Assembly: GCF_003287935.1 (NCBI RefSeq)
Contig: NZ_CP030287.1
Coordinates: 8,183,375 to 8,207,231 of the forward strand
Direction of reading: 5' to 3'
Origin: Streptomyces sp. ICC1
GTDB lineage: Bacteria; Actinomycetota; Actinomycetes; Streptomycetales; Streptomycetaceae
Length of the DNA stretch: 23,857 nt
Part shown: piece after piece, positions 17,148-23,857 of the stretch
Position numbering within the stretch: position 1 is the first letter of the stretch
Layout: each line of letters starts with the position of its first letter
Position numbers and translations under genes: made by a program
The notes under the pieces: generated by a model
Databases searched by the model: none
What the model was told of the DNA's origin: nothing
Seen by the model: only the letters and a program-made list of their open reading frames with translations

Positions 17148-17979
17148 GATGTGGACCGAGCGCACTGTCACCCGAGCCGGCGTACGCCTGACCTGCCGCG
17201 ACTGGCACCCGCACGCCACCGCCACGGACTCCGCCGCCACCCCCGTCGTACTCCTCCACGGCCTCGCGGGCCACGCGGGCGAATGGGACGCGGCCGCCGC
17301 CCACCTCGCACCGCACCACCGCGTGGTGGCGGTGGACCAGCGCGGCCACGGCGCGAGCGAGCGCCGCCCCGCCGACGTCTCCCGCGCCGCGTACGTGGCG
17401 GACGTGCGGGCCGTCTGCGAACAGCTCGGCCTGCACCGCCCGGTGCTGGTGGGCCAGTCGCTCGGCGGCCACACCTCGATGCTCACCGCGGCCGCCCACC
17501 CGGACCTCGTACGGGGCCTCGTGCTGGTCGACGCGGGCGCGGCCGCCGGCGATCCGGGCACCGCCGAGGAAATCGGCTCCTGGCTGGACTCCTGGCCGGT
17601 CCCCTTCCCCTCGCCGGCCGCGGCGCGGGACTTCCTCACCGGACAGGGCTTGAACGGCGAGGTCTGGGCGGCCGGCCTGGAGCAGCGCGCGGACGGCTGG
17701 CACCCGCGGTTCGAGCGCTCGGTGATGGTCGCGGCCATCAGCGAGAACAGCACCCGCGACTGGTGGCCGCAGTGGCGCGCGGTCCGCTGCCCGGCGCTGC
17801 TCGTCGTCGGGGAGAAGGGCATCATCCCGCCCGCGGAGTCCGTCCGGATGCTCGACTCCGCCGACCCGTCCACGAGGATGACGGCCGTCTCGGTCCCGAA
17901 CTCCGGCCACGACGTCCACCTGGACCAGCCCGCGGTCCTGCACGGCCTGCTGTCCGACTTCCTCGCGACGCTCGCCTGA
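17146..17979 (+). CDS. Alpha/beta hydrolase
   Basis: A 277-residue serine hydrolase of the alpha/beta fold. Seen are the oxyanion segment VVLLHGLAGHAGEW (34-47), DQRGHGASERR (64-74), the nucleophile elbow GQSLGG with Ser105, and the catalytic His255 in NSGHDVHLD. The acid is probably in the VDAGAAAGD or VVGEKG region. Ester, amide or epoxide substrates cannot be told apart. ATG 17146 and 17149 are adjacent; neither has a ribosome binding site, and an inverted repeat overlaps the start, so the message may be leaderless and repressed. It is followed by a hairpin and a truncated gene. Confidence 0.9.
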   Translation: MMWTERTVTRAGVRLTCRDWHPHATATDSAATPVVLLHGLAGHAGEWDAAAAHLAPHHRVVAVDQRGHGASERRPADVSRAAYVADVRAVCEQLGLHRPVLVGQSLGGHTSMLTAAAHPDLVRGLVLVDAGAAAGDPGTAEEIGSWLDSWPVPFPSPAAARDFLTGQGLNGEVWAAGLEQRADGWHPRFERSVMVAAISENSTRDWWPQWRAVRCPALLVVGEKGIIPPAESVRMLDSADPSTRMTAVSVPNSGHDVHLDQPAVLHGLLSDFLATLA

Positions 17980-18000
17980 GCCCCGGCCCGCCCCCGACCC

Positions 18001-18050
18001 TTACGGGGCTGCGCCCGGCCCCGCCGCCGCCCCCGGGCGCAGCCCCGTAA
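18001..18050. terminator. 18-bp inverted repeat at a gene-truncation point
   Basis: TTACGGGGCTGCGCCCGG (18001-18018) and its exact complement (18033-18050) enclose a 14-base loop. This GGGGCTGCGCCC type of hairpin is widespread between Streptomyces genes and would end the hydrolase transcript 22 bp after its stop. The next gene's conserved sequence starts within its right arm. Confidence 0.8.
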
Positions 18051-18967
18051 CGGCTGCCACCCAGCTCAGCCTGTTCACCGTGGACGGCCTGATACGCGCC
18101 CACGTGCGCCGGGACACCGGCGCCTGGCACCCGCCGACCGACGTGCACCGCGCGTACCTGCGCTGGGCCGCCACCCAGCACGACTGGGGCCCCGACGAGC
18201 GCCGCACGGACAACGGCTGGCTCGCGCAGGAGGAGTGGCTCTACGCCCGCCGCGGTCCCGCCCGCGCCTGCATGACCGGTTTCGCCGACGGCACCCTCGG
18301 CACCCTCGACCAGCCCAAGAACCCCACCGCCCGCGACGCGGCCGCCACCACCCGCTCGGCGCCCTTCGGGCTGCTCGTCGGCTGGGAGCCCGCGCTCGTC
18401 CTCCAACTCTCCGTCGAATGTGCCGCGCAGAGCCACGGCCACCCCGCCGCGTACCTGTCGGCGGGCGCCCTCGCCGTCATCGTCCACGGGCTGACCCGCG
18501 GCGAATCCCTCGACGCCGCCGTCCAGCGCGCGCTCGGCCTGCTCGGCGTCCGCCCCGGACACCAGCCCGTCACGGACGCCCTGCAGCGGGCGCTGGCGGC
18601 CGTCACGGCCGGCGCCCCGTCGGCGAAGGCCATCGAGGCGCTGTCCCCCGGCGACGGCCGCGACGCCGAGGACGTCCTCGCCATCGCCGTGTACTGCGCC
18701 CTCGTCGCCGAGAACGTGGCGCACGGCCTGCGCCTCGCCGTGAACCACGGCGGCGACTCCGCCGCCACGGGCGCGCTGTGCGGGGCGCTGCTCGGCGCGC
18801 AGCACGGCGAGACCGCCCTCCCGGCGGGCTGGCTGGCCGGCCTCGAGGGCCGCGCCACGGTCCTGGAGCTCGCGGACGACTTCGCCCTGGAGATGACCCA
18901 GGGCCCCGCCCTGCACAGCCCGACGGCCGCCTCCCCCGGCTGGCTGGCCCGCTACCCGCGCGGCTGA
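18047..18967 (+). pseudogene. ADP-ribosylglycohydrolase-family gene lacking its 5' end
   Basis: Family-like sequence starts at VTAATQLSLFTVDGLIRA without any start codon, directly at the edge of the hairpin 18001-18050. The first possible in-frame start is GTG 18080 (VDGLIRAHVRR), without a ribosome binding site, giving 295 residues. ADP-ribosylglycohydrolases need an N-terminal segment of about 60-70 residues (fold start and part of the two-metal site) before this point, which is missing. The C-terminal metal motif reads NHGGDSAATGA where HxGDSDxTG is usual, so one Asp is Ala. Reversal of protein ADP-ribosylation is therefore unlikely unless a divergent form is still active. Confidence 0.75.
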
Positions 18968-19126
18968 CCGGCGCCCGGCCCACGGCCGGAACCGCGGCCG
19001 AACCGCGCCCCGGACCACCGTCCCGCGGCCGCGGTCACACCGGGCGCGGTGGCCGACGCGCGCCCCTCCCGTCCGCGCACGCGAAGCCGTACCTTGGCCG
19101 TCCCACTCACGGAGGTGCCAGCGCAC

Positions 19127-19987
19127 ATGCGGATCGCCACGACCATCTTCCTCACCGACCGCACCATCTCTCCCGTACGCCTCGCCCGCGCTCTCGAGGA
19201 GCGCGGCTTCTCCGGCCTCTACCTCCCGGAGCACACCCACATCCCGGTCAGCCGCGTCACCGCCGCGCCCATGGGCGGCGAGCTCCCGGAGATGTACGGG
19301 CGCACCCTGGACCCCTTCGTCGCCCTCGGCCAGGCGTCCGCCGTGACCGAGCGGCTCCACCTCGGCACGGGCATCACCCTCGTCGCCCAGCACGACCCCA
19401 TCGGCCTCGCGAAGCAGGTCGCCACGCTGGACCACCTGTCCGGCGGCCGCGTCACCCTCGGCATCGGCTACGGCTGGAACGTCGAGGAGGCCGCCGACCA
19501 CGGCGTCGAGTGGCGCGGCCGCCGCGAGCTGGTCCGCGACCGCATGGCCCTGATGCGCGCCCTGTGGGCCCCCGAACCCACCGCGTACGTCGGCGAGTTC
19601 TCCTCGGTCCAGGCCAGCTCCGCGCACCCCAAGCCCGCGCAGGCCCCGCGCGAACTCGCCCCGGGCGTGCCCCTGTACGGCCCCCGCACCATGATCGGCG
19701 GCCAGGCCGGCCCCAAGCTCTTCGCAGCGATCGCCGACCACTCCGACGGCTGGCTCCCGATCGGCGGCGGCGGCCTGACGGAATCCCTCCCGGTGCTGCG
19801 CCAGGTCTGGGAGGCCGCGGGCCGCGACCCCAAGTCCCTCCAGGTGGTCCCGTACGCCGTCCAGCCCACCCCGGGAAAGATGGCCCACTATGCCGACCTG
19901 GCCATCGAGGAGGTCGTCCTCCAGCTCCCCTCACAGGGCGAAGCTGAGGTCCTGGCCGTCCTGGACGACTTCGCGCGGTACCTCTGA
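19127..19987 (+). CDS. LLM-class F420-dependent oxidoreductase
   Basis: A 286-residue luciferase-like TIM-barrel protein. The sequence GFSGLYLPEHTHIPVS, then LHLGTGITLVAQHDPIGLAKQVATLDHLSGGRVTLGIGYGWN, matches the actinobacterial subgroup that uses coenzyme F420 to reduce or oxidise small molecules; the substrate is unknown. ATG 19127 follows GGAGG (19111-19115) at 11 bases. It stands 159 bp after the truncated glycohydrolase gene; the GC-rich gap holds nothing I recognise. The small hypothetical gene at 20046 follows on the same strand. Confidence 0.92.
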   Translation: MRIATTIFLTDRTISPVRLARALEERGFSGLYLPEHTHIPVSRVTAAPMGGELPEMYGRTLDPFVALGQASAVTERLHLGTGITLVAQHDPIGLAKQVATLDHLSGGRVTLGIGYGWNVEEAADHGVEWRGRRELVRDRMALMRALWAPEPTAYVGEFSSVQASSAHPKPAQAPRELAPGVPLYGPRTMIGGQAGPKLFAAIADHSDGWLPIGGGGLTESLPVLRQVWEAAGRDPKSLQVVPYAVQPTPGKMAHYADLAIEEVVLQLPSQGEAEVLAVLDDFARYL

Positions 19988-20045
19988 CCCGGCTTCCGCG
20001 AAAACCCCTTGGGCAAGGCCCCGCACACACCCCGAGAATGACCGC

Positions 20046-20294
20046 ATGCCAGGCCAGCGCAAGCGCAAACGCAGCAAGGAGCGGGCTCACCAGCGGACGC
20101 GGGACACCCCCGGCCGCTGGGAGCTGCTGTTCTCCACACAGGACCAGGCGGAGATGGCGGAGTACGTCCGCCGCCTCCGATCCGAAGGCACGGTCACCGA
20201 CCTGACGCAGCTGCGCATCGACAACTTCTGCGGCCGCCTCACCCACCCGTCGACCTACCAGGTGAGCCTCTTCGTCCCGGAAGACTCCGCCTGA
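20046..20294 (+). CDS. Small hypothetical protein
   Basis: An 82-residue protein with a strongly basic N-terminus (MPGQRKRKRSKERAHQR) that could bind nucleic acid, and a compact acidic C-terminal part (WELLFSTQDQAEMAEYVRRL to SLFVPEDSA). I do not recognise a family. ATG 20046 has no strong ribosome binding site. It lies 58 bp after the luciferase-like gene and converges on vapC, with a hairpin (20319-20334) between the two stops. Confidence 0.7.
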   Translation: MPGQRKRKRSKERAHQRTRDTPGRWELLFSTQDQAEMAEYVRRLRSEGTVTDLTQLRIDNFCGRLTHPSTYQVSLFVPEDSA

Positions 20295-20318
20295 CCGACG
20301 GCCTGCGAGACCCTGCGG

Positions 20319-20334
20319 GGGGGCAGACGCCCCC
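20319..20334. terminator. Hairpin between converging genes
   Basis: GGGGGC (20319-20324) and GCCCCC (20329-20334) form a stem with loop AGAC in the 54-bp gap between the stops of the small hypothetical gene and vapC. It could act on both strands. Confidence 0.55.
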
Positions 20335-20348
20335 TGAAGGCCGCCGCG

Positions 20349-20753
20349 TCAGCCGACGATGCGCCGGACGGGCTGGCCCGTGATGCGGGCAATGGTTTCG
20401 AAGTCTGCGTCTTGGTGGAGGACCGTCAACTTGTGATGCTGTGCGGCCACAGCGACGAACAGATCGACGGGGCTGGCGCACTGGTGGCACCCCTCGTCGG
20501 CCAGCCTCTGCTGAAGGGCTGCGGTCTCCTCCCAGACGGTGTCCCGTGCCACGAAGTACGGGAAGGTCTCACGGAGCAGACCGTCAGCCTCGTAGTACGC
20601 CGGGCGTCCACCCACGGCACGCAGGAACTCTTGGCGCACCGGTTCACACAAACCCACGACCCCGGAAGTGACCACCTCGTCCCAGGCGGGAGCGGTCTGC
20701 CCACGGTAGAAGCGGATGAGTGCGCTCGTATCGATCAGGAAGTTCTCGCTCAC
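20349..20753 (-). CDS. vapC: VapC-type PIN-domain toxin ribonuclease
   Basis: A 134-residue PIN-domain protein. The acidic residues that hold the metal are present: Asp8 (FLIDTSALIRF), Glu42 (VRQEFLRA), Asp97 (SPVDLFVAVAA) and Asp115/Asp117 (LHQDADFETIA). Such toxins cut RNA and are neutralised by VapB. GTG 20753 overlaps the vapB stop by four bases (GTGA), the usual antitoxin-first coupling. Length is standard and the active site looks intact, so the toxin is probably functional. Confidence 0.93.
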   Translation of the reverse strand: MSENFLIDTSALIRFYRGQTAPAWDEVVTSGVVGLCEPVRQEFLRAVGGRPAYYEADGLLRETFPYFVARDTVWEETAALQQRLADEGCHQCASPVDLFVAVAAQHHKLTVLHQDADFETIARITGQPVRRIVG

Positions 20754-20992
20754 GCGGCCGATCGCCCTCCGGCCCCTTGTGCACCGTCGGCATCGCCGCC
20801 CTCGATCACGGAGAAGTCGATCTCGCCGTCGGCCACCATCTGCCGCATCCGCTCCACAGCAGCGGCTCTGCGACGGCGGTCCGCGATCTCCCGCAGGGCC
20901 GCGTTCACGGTGTCCCGCTTGGTCGTGGTGCCGAGGTGGCGGGCAGCCTCTGCGAGGGCTTCGTCGTCCAGGTCGATCACCGTTCGGGACAT
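20750..20992 (-). CDS. vapB: VapB-type ribbon-helix-helix antitoxin
   Basis: An 80-residue antitoxin. The N-terminal MSRTVIDLDDEALAEAARHL followed by TTKRDTVNAALREI is the VapB ribbon-helix-helix pattern that binds DNA; the C-terminal tail (residues about 45-80) should bind and block VapC. ATG 20992 has TGGAGG about 6 bases upstream. A 10-bp palindrome at 21013-21022 overlapping a TATATA -10 sequence is a likely site for autoregulation. The ATPase gene lies 46 bp upstream on the same strand, so some read-through from it is possible. Confidence 0.92.
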   Translation of the reverse strand: MSRTVIDLDDEALAEAARHLGTTTKRDTVNAALREIADRRRRAAAVERMRQMVADGEIDFSVIEGGDADGAQGAGGRSAA

Positions 20993-21012
20993 GATGACCT
21001 CCAGGCCGGGCG

Positions 21013-21022
21013 CGTATATACG
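21013..21022 (-). promoter_or_regulatory. CGTATATACG palindrome at the vapBC promoter
   Basis: A perfect 10-bp palindrome in an unusually AT-rich patch (21013-21040), 20 bp upstream of the vapB ATG. TATATA inside it can serve as the -10 element. VapB-VapC complexes commonly bind short GTATAC-like palindromes, so this is a good autoregulation candidate. Confidence 0.6.
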
Positions 21023-21038
21023 ATTCCAAAAAAGGATA

Positions 21039-21464
21039 TCACCGGACGGTCAGCTCCGCCCAGACGGTCTTGCCGACCACCCGGTCCCTGACCCCCCAGT
21101 CGGCGGCGACGGCGTCGACGATCCGCATGCCGTAGCCCGACTCGGCCCGGGATTCGTGCGGCCGCACCACGGGCCGGCGGTCCCGCCGGGCGTCGGACAC
21201 CTCGATGCGCAGCGCTCCGGGAAGCAGGCTCACCCGCAGCTCGAAGTCCCGCCCGGGAACCCGCCCGTGGGCCACCGCATTGGCGGCGAGCTCGGCGACG
21301 AGCAGCCCGGCGTCCTCGGAGAGCCCGGTGCGGTCGGGGATGCCCCAGTCGTGCAGCTCGACGAGGGCCAGCTGCCGGGCCAGGCGGGCCCCGCGCCGGG
21401 TGGAGCTGAAACGCTGAGTGAACACGCGTACGAAGGCGTGGGGGGAATCCGAAGGTGCGGTCAT
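21039..21464 (-). CDS. Histidine-kinase-like ATPase (anti-sigma/AbaA-locus type)
   Basis: A 141-residue single-domain ATPase of the GHKL fold. The N box is LVAELAANAVAHG (55-67, Asn62), the G1 box IEVSDARRDR (Asp91), and the G2 box SGYGMRIVD (Gly110, Gly112). It lacks a histidine-acceptor domain, so it is of the anti-sigma-factor or regulatory ATPase kind. ATG 21464 fits family length; the frame is open up to a TTG at 21503. It is divergent from the HTH/DUF397 pair, and this trio is the hallmark of abaA/whiJ-like developmental regulator loci in Streptomyces. Confidence 0.88.
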   Translation of the reverse strand: MTAPSDSPHAFVRVFTQRFSSTRRGARLARQLALVELHDWGIPDRTGLSEDAGLLVAELAANAVAHGRVPGRDFELRVSLLPGALRIEVSDARRDRRPVVRPHESRAESGYGMRIVDAVAADWGVRDRVVGKTVWAELTVR

Positions 21465-21591
21465 GGGAGCAACGTCCCGCGCGAGCAGGGCAGTTCCCAG
21501 CAAGCGGACCGCTACTTTTCAACTGTACGAGTTCACGTTCTGGACAGTGGTGGTCACCGACCGTGAAGGTTGTCGCGGGGAGGTGACCGCC

Positions 21592-22428
21592 GTGGCAAGC
21601 GTGGACGAGAGCGGTGACGGCGAGGTCGAGCAGGACAGCGACCTCGAAAGCTTCGGAGACATGGTCAAGGCTTTCCGCAAACGGGCCGGCCTGACGCAGG
21701 AACAGCTGGGCCCCCTGATCCGCTACTCGGTCCAGTACATCGGCTCGGTGGAACAGGGCCGCCGCCACCCGTCGACCAAGTTCGTCGACCGGGTGGAGGA
21801 GAAACTGGACGCCTTCGGCGTCATCCGCATCGCGGCGAACCAGCTGACGCGGCGGCGGGGACTGGCGAAGTGGTTCCGGAGGTGGGCGGAGCTGGAGAAG
21901 GGTGCGATCGCCCTCAACACTTACGAGTGCAGGTCGGTACCGGGGCTGCTGCAGACCGAGGCGTACGCGCGGACCCAGATCAGGGACGTACCGCCGCTGC
22001 CGACACCGGAGGACGCGAAGGCGCGCGTCCTCCTGCGGCTTCGCCGCCAAGCGTTACTGCGCAGGACGCCGTTCATCGCGTTCAGCTTCATCATCGAGCA
22101 GGCGGTGATCGAGCGGCAGACGGGAGGCGCAGAGGTCACACGGGAGTTGATCGACCATCTACTGGAGAGCGCGCGTCTGCCCAACGTGGATCTCCAGATC
22201 ATGCCTACGGTCAGCCCCGTCCACGCTGGGGTCGACGGCTCTTTCCAGCTCCTCGAAACCGAGGACCACGATTGGATGGGCTACACGGAGGGGCAACAGT
22301 CCGGCCAGGTCATCACCGAACCGAAAGACGTCAGCCTGCTCCACCAGCGGTATGCCAAACTTCGCATCCAGGCCCTCAATCCGGCGGACAGTGCGGGCCT
22401 GTTGATGCGATTGCGAGGATCCCTGTGA
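21592..22428 (+). CDS. XRE-type HTH regulator with DUF5753
   Basis: A 278-residue regulator. The N-terminal XRE helix-turn-helix lies at about residues 22-75 (FGDMVKAFRKRAGLTQEQLG then YIGSVEQGRRHPS), and the rest is the DUF5753 domain (AIALNTYECRSVPGLLQTEAYAR to VSLLHQRYAKLRIQAL). This is the WhiJ-like family, which acts with a DUF397 partner in development and antibiotic control. GTG 21592 is chosen because GGGGAGG sits 8 bases upstream; GTG 21583 overlaps that site. Its stop overlaps the GTG of the DUF397 gene (GTGA). Confidence 0.93.
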   Translation: MASVDESGDGEVEQDSDLESFGDMVKAFRKRAGLTQEQLGPLIRYSVQYIGSVEQGRRHPSTKFVDRVEEKLDAFGVIRIAANQLTRRRGLAKWFRRWAELEKGAIALNTYECRSVPGLLQTEAYARTQIRDVPPLPTPEDAKARVLLRLRRQALLRRTPFIAFSFIIEQAVIERQTGGAEVTRELIDHLLESARLPNVDLQIMPTVSPVHAGVDGSFQLLETEDHDWMGYTEGQQSGQVITEPKDVSLLHQRYAKLRIQALNPADSAGLLMRLRGSL

Positions 22429-22670
22429 ACAGCTCCCAGCTCCGGTGGTTCAAGAGCAGCTACAGCGGCAGCCAGGGCGACAGCTGCGTCGAAGTCGCCC
22501 TGTCCTGGCACAAGTCCACGTACAGCGGCAGCCAAGGCGACGACTGCGTCGAGGTCGCCGCCTGCGCCGACTCCGTCCACATCCGGGACTCGAAGGTGGA
22601 CGCCAGCCCCGAGCTGGCCGTGACGCCCGGCTCCTGGGCTGCGTTCCTCGGCGGGGTCACGGAGGCCTGA
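22425..22670 (+). CDS. DUF397 protein with duplicated N-terminal module
   Basis: An 81-residue BldB-like small protein, partner of the upstream DUF5753 regulator and coupled to it by a GTGA overlap. The DUF397 opening appears twice: WFKSSYSGSQGDSCVEVA (8-25) and WHKSTYSGSQGDDCVEVA (28-45), followed once by the usual VHIRDSK and SWAAFLGGV ending. At DNA level this is a 60-bp tandem duplication (22446-22505 and 22506-22565). Most DUF397 proteins have one module or two whole domains, so a doubled head on one tail is unusual. The window's repeats start soon after its stop. Confidence 0.92.
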   Translation: MNSSQLRWFKSSYSGSQGDSCVEVALSWHKSTYSGSQGDDCVEVAACADSVHIRDSKVDASPELAVTPGSWAAFLGGVTEA

Positions 22671-22702
22671 GCTGCGGGCCGGTCCGGGACTTCGACAGTT
22701 AC

Positions 22703-22859
22703 CGGTGGGCGTCCCGGGCGTCCAGTGTCCTTCCGCGCCGGGACGGTCCCTCAAGGGCGCTCCTTCGTCGCGTCGCTACGCGATGGCCTTCGGCCACCCT
22801 TGACCGACCGTCCCGACACGGAAACACACAAGACTCCCGGGATCCCCCCGGGGAATGGC
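22703..22859 (-). mobile_element. 157-bp imperfect palindromic element, copy B
   Basis: This is the inverted copy of the element at 11746-11904, with boundaries CGGTGGGCGTCCCGGG on the left and GGGGAATGGC before CGGGGGG on the right. The tip is TCGC-TAC-GCGA (22773-22783), which reads GTA on the minus strand. It begins 33 bp after the DUF397 stop. The 200 bp after it (22870-23065) hold no gene that I can support. Confidence 0.6.
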
Positions 22860-23065
22860 CGGGGGGTGAGAGGGGGAGGGACGGCCGTGTCAGAGGCCCA
22901 TCGAGCCGCGTCCCGCCGGTCAGCCACACCAGCACGCGGCAGAAGCGAACAGACAGCCCCAGGCGCCACCGCAGCCGAACCGGCCACCCACACGGGCATG
23001 CCGCACCCCTTCCCGAAGCTCCGCCCGCCCAACACGCGCCAAAGGACGACCACAAGCCCCTCCGA

Positions 23066-23145
23066 GGCCTTGAGGCGCACCAGATCGCTACACAGTCGCT
23101 CTCGGCTTAGCGACCGACGACCGTCTGTGGCTGGACATAGGCCGC
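23066..23145 (-). repeat. Repeat tail plus one array unit, inverted
   Basis: On the minus strand it reads as one array unit (GCGGCCTATGTCCAGCCACA) running into TGTGTAGCGATC (23083-23094) and GGTGCGCCTCAA. It is the same as the arm at 11974-12065 and lies directly before the second array leader. Confidence 0.8.
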
Positions 23146-23161
23146 CAGGGGCGGGAGGGTG

Positions 23162-23222
23162 CCTGACGTCGTCTGGCGACGAACCCTTCGTCCATAGAGT
23201 CCGAGAACTGATCATTCACTCC
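23162..23222 (+). repeat. Array leader, copy 2
   Basis: Counterpart of 11188-11251: GACGTCGTCTGG, TTCGTCCATAGAGTCCGAGA and CTGATCATTCAC. It again stands at the head of a 66-bp-type tandem array, so leader and array appear to be one conserved unit. Confidence 0.75.
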
Positions 23223-23272
23223 CCCAGACGGCCCGCAGCCGCTATGCCCAGCGACGCACCCAGCGGTCTCGT

Positions 23273-23477
23273 GCGGCTTGTGCCCAACCACGGACCGCCC
23301 GCCGGTCGCTGAGCCGACCAGAGAGCGTGTGGCGGGTGTGCGGCCTATGTCCAGCCACAGACGGGCCGCAGTCGCTGAGCCGAGAGCGGCTGTGTAGCGA
23401 TCCGATGCGGTTTATGTCCAGCCACAGACGGGCCGGCGGCCGCTATGCCGAGCGGGACTGTGTAGCGATCCGGTGCG
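23273..23477 (+). repeat. Tandem array, about 67-bp unit, three copies
   Basis: Units start with GCGGCTTGTG, GCGGCCTATG and GCGGTTTATG at 23273, 23340 and 23407. Units two and three each end in TGTGTAGCGATC (23391-23402 and 23459-23470), showing that the tail sequence is also part of the repeating material. It matches the array at 11353-11683. No gene lies between 22670 and the window end. Confidence 0.9.
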
Positions 23478-23536
23478 CCCTCAACGCCACAGGCGGGCTG
23501 CCGCGACCGGGCCGTCCCTCCCCCTCTCTCCCCCCG

Positions 23537-23695
23537 GCCATCCTTCGGGGGGATCCCGGGAGTCTTGTGTTGTTCCGGGACGGGACGGTCGGTCAAGGGT
23601 GGCCGAAGGCCATCGCGAAGCGACGCGACCGAAGGGAGCGCCCTTGAGGGGCCGGCCCGGCACGGAAGGACACTGGACACCCGGGACGCCACCCG
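23537..23695 (+). mobile_element. 159-bp imperfect palindromic element, copy C
   Basis: Same orientation and length as copy A, and with the same left border (CCCCCCG then GCCATCC). The tip is TCGC-GAA-GCGA (23613-23623), so the loop changed from GTA to GAA while the stem stayed paired. The right border runs into ACAACCGTC, the sequence that is joined directly to CCCCCCG in the copy at 8612-8783. Confidence 0.6.
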
Positions 23696-23698
23696 ACA

Positions 23699-23797
23699 AC
23701 CGTCAAAGCCACCCCGCACACAGGCACCGCCAACCCGGCGCCACCGACCCACCGTCAAAGCCACCCCGCACGTGGGTCCCGCCAACCCACCGCCTCC
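23699..23797 (+). repeat. 52-bp direct repeat
   Basis: ACCGTCAAAGCCACCCCGCA occurs at 23699 and again at 23751, each followed by related ACCGCCAACCC-type sequence. A similar single copy follows the junction in the repeat at 8612-8783 (minus strand). Confidence 0.75.
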
Positions 23798-23801
23798 GAC
23801 C

Positions 23802-23834
23802 CTGTCCCCTATACACATCTCACGCTGCCGACGA
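23802..23834 (-). other. Nextera Read 1 adapter at the window end
   Basis: These 33 bases match the reverse complement of the Nextera Read 1 transposon adapter at 30 positions (mismatches at 23807, 23809 and 23821), ending ACGCTGCCGACGA. The 23 bases after it (23835-23857) are presumably index or other library sequence; I could not identify them. Confidence 0.95.
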
Positions 23835-23857
23835 CCTACTCCTGAATGAGAGGGGAC

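Noticed and set aside
22870..23065. A small coding gene between repeat blocks
   Set aside because: Frames on both strands are Pro/Arg-rich with no start signal or family resemblance.

Overview
The window reads as Streptomyces, or a close relative. GC content is very high, third codon positions are almost all G or C, and many starts are GTG. Several neighbouring genes overlap by four bases (GTGA). Family content also fits: a DUF397/DUF5753/histidine-kinase-like ATPase trio, F420-type luciferase-like oxidoreductase, TPR-type helix-turn-helix regulators, DUF4287, and a NACHT NTPase. I recognised no tRNA, rRNA, CRISPR array or complete insertion sequence.

The most important practical point is that this is not one clean stretch of genome. 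Bases 12086-12119 match the Illumina Nextera Read 2 transposon adapter at 32 of 34 positions, and bases 23802-23834 match the reverse complement of the Nextera Read 1 adapter at 30 of 33. The two face each other exactly as they would around one tagmented molecule. So 12120-23801 (about 11.7 kb) looks like a single library insert joined artificially to the sequence on its left. Gene order across 12086 should not be trusted, and the last about 56 bases are not genome.

Left part (1-12085). A TetR-family regulator and a 1078-residue NACHT NTPase with a leucine-rich C-terminus lie on the minus strand. Divergent from the NACHT gene is a membrane-anchored Ser/Thr kinase. Next come the remains of a deletion that fused the 3' ends of two divergent genes (one a GH13 alpha-glucosidase), a LacI-family regulator, a small membrane protein and a hypothetical gene. 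A minus-strand operon of three very small genes follows, all linked by 4-base overlaps and ending in a 26-residue hydrophobic protein. It faces a TPR-type regulator broken by an in-frame TAG, followed by a pterin carbinolamine dehydratase gene. The part ends in about 0.9 kb of non-coding nested repeats.

Right part (12120-23801). NADP-type glutamate dehydrogenase (minus), a DUF1772 membrane protein, a GNAT acetyltransferase, an AraC-type regulator downstream of an NmrA-like NAD(P)-binding protein, DUF4287, an alpha/beta hydrolase, an ADP-ribosylglycohydrolase that has lost its N-terminus, a luciferase-like oxidoreductase and a small hypothetical gene. Then come a vapBC toxin-antitoxin pair and an ATPase/HTH/DUF397 locus of the abaA/whiJ kind, and another about 1.1 kb of the same nested repeats.

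The least explained material is the repeat family. It combines tandem arrays with a period of about 66 bp, a shared tail carrying TGTGTAGCGATC (six copies), and a 157-159 bp imperfect palindrome present three times inside that tail. A fourth tail copy lacks the palindrome exactly, which gives an apparent empty site and suggests a small mobile or excisable palindromic element.
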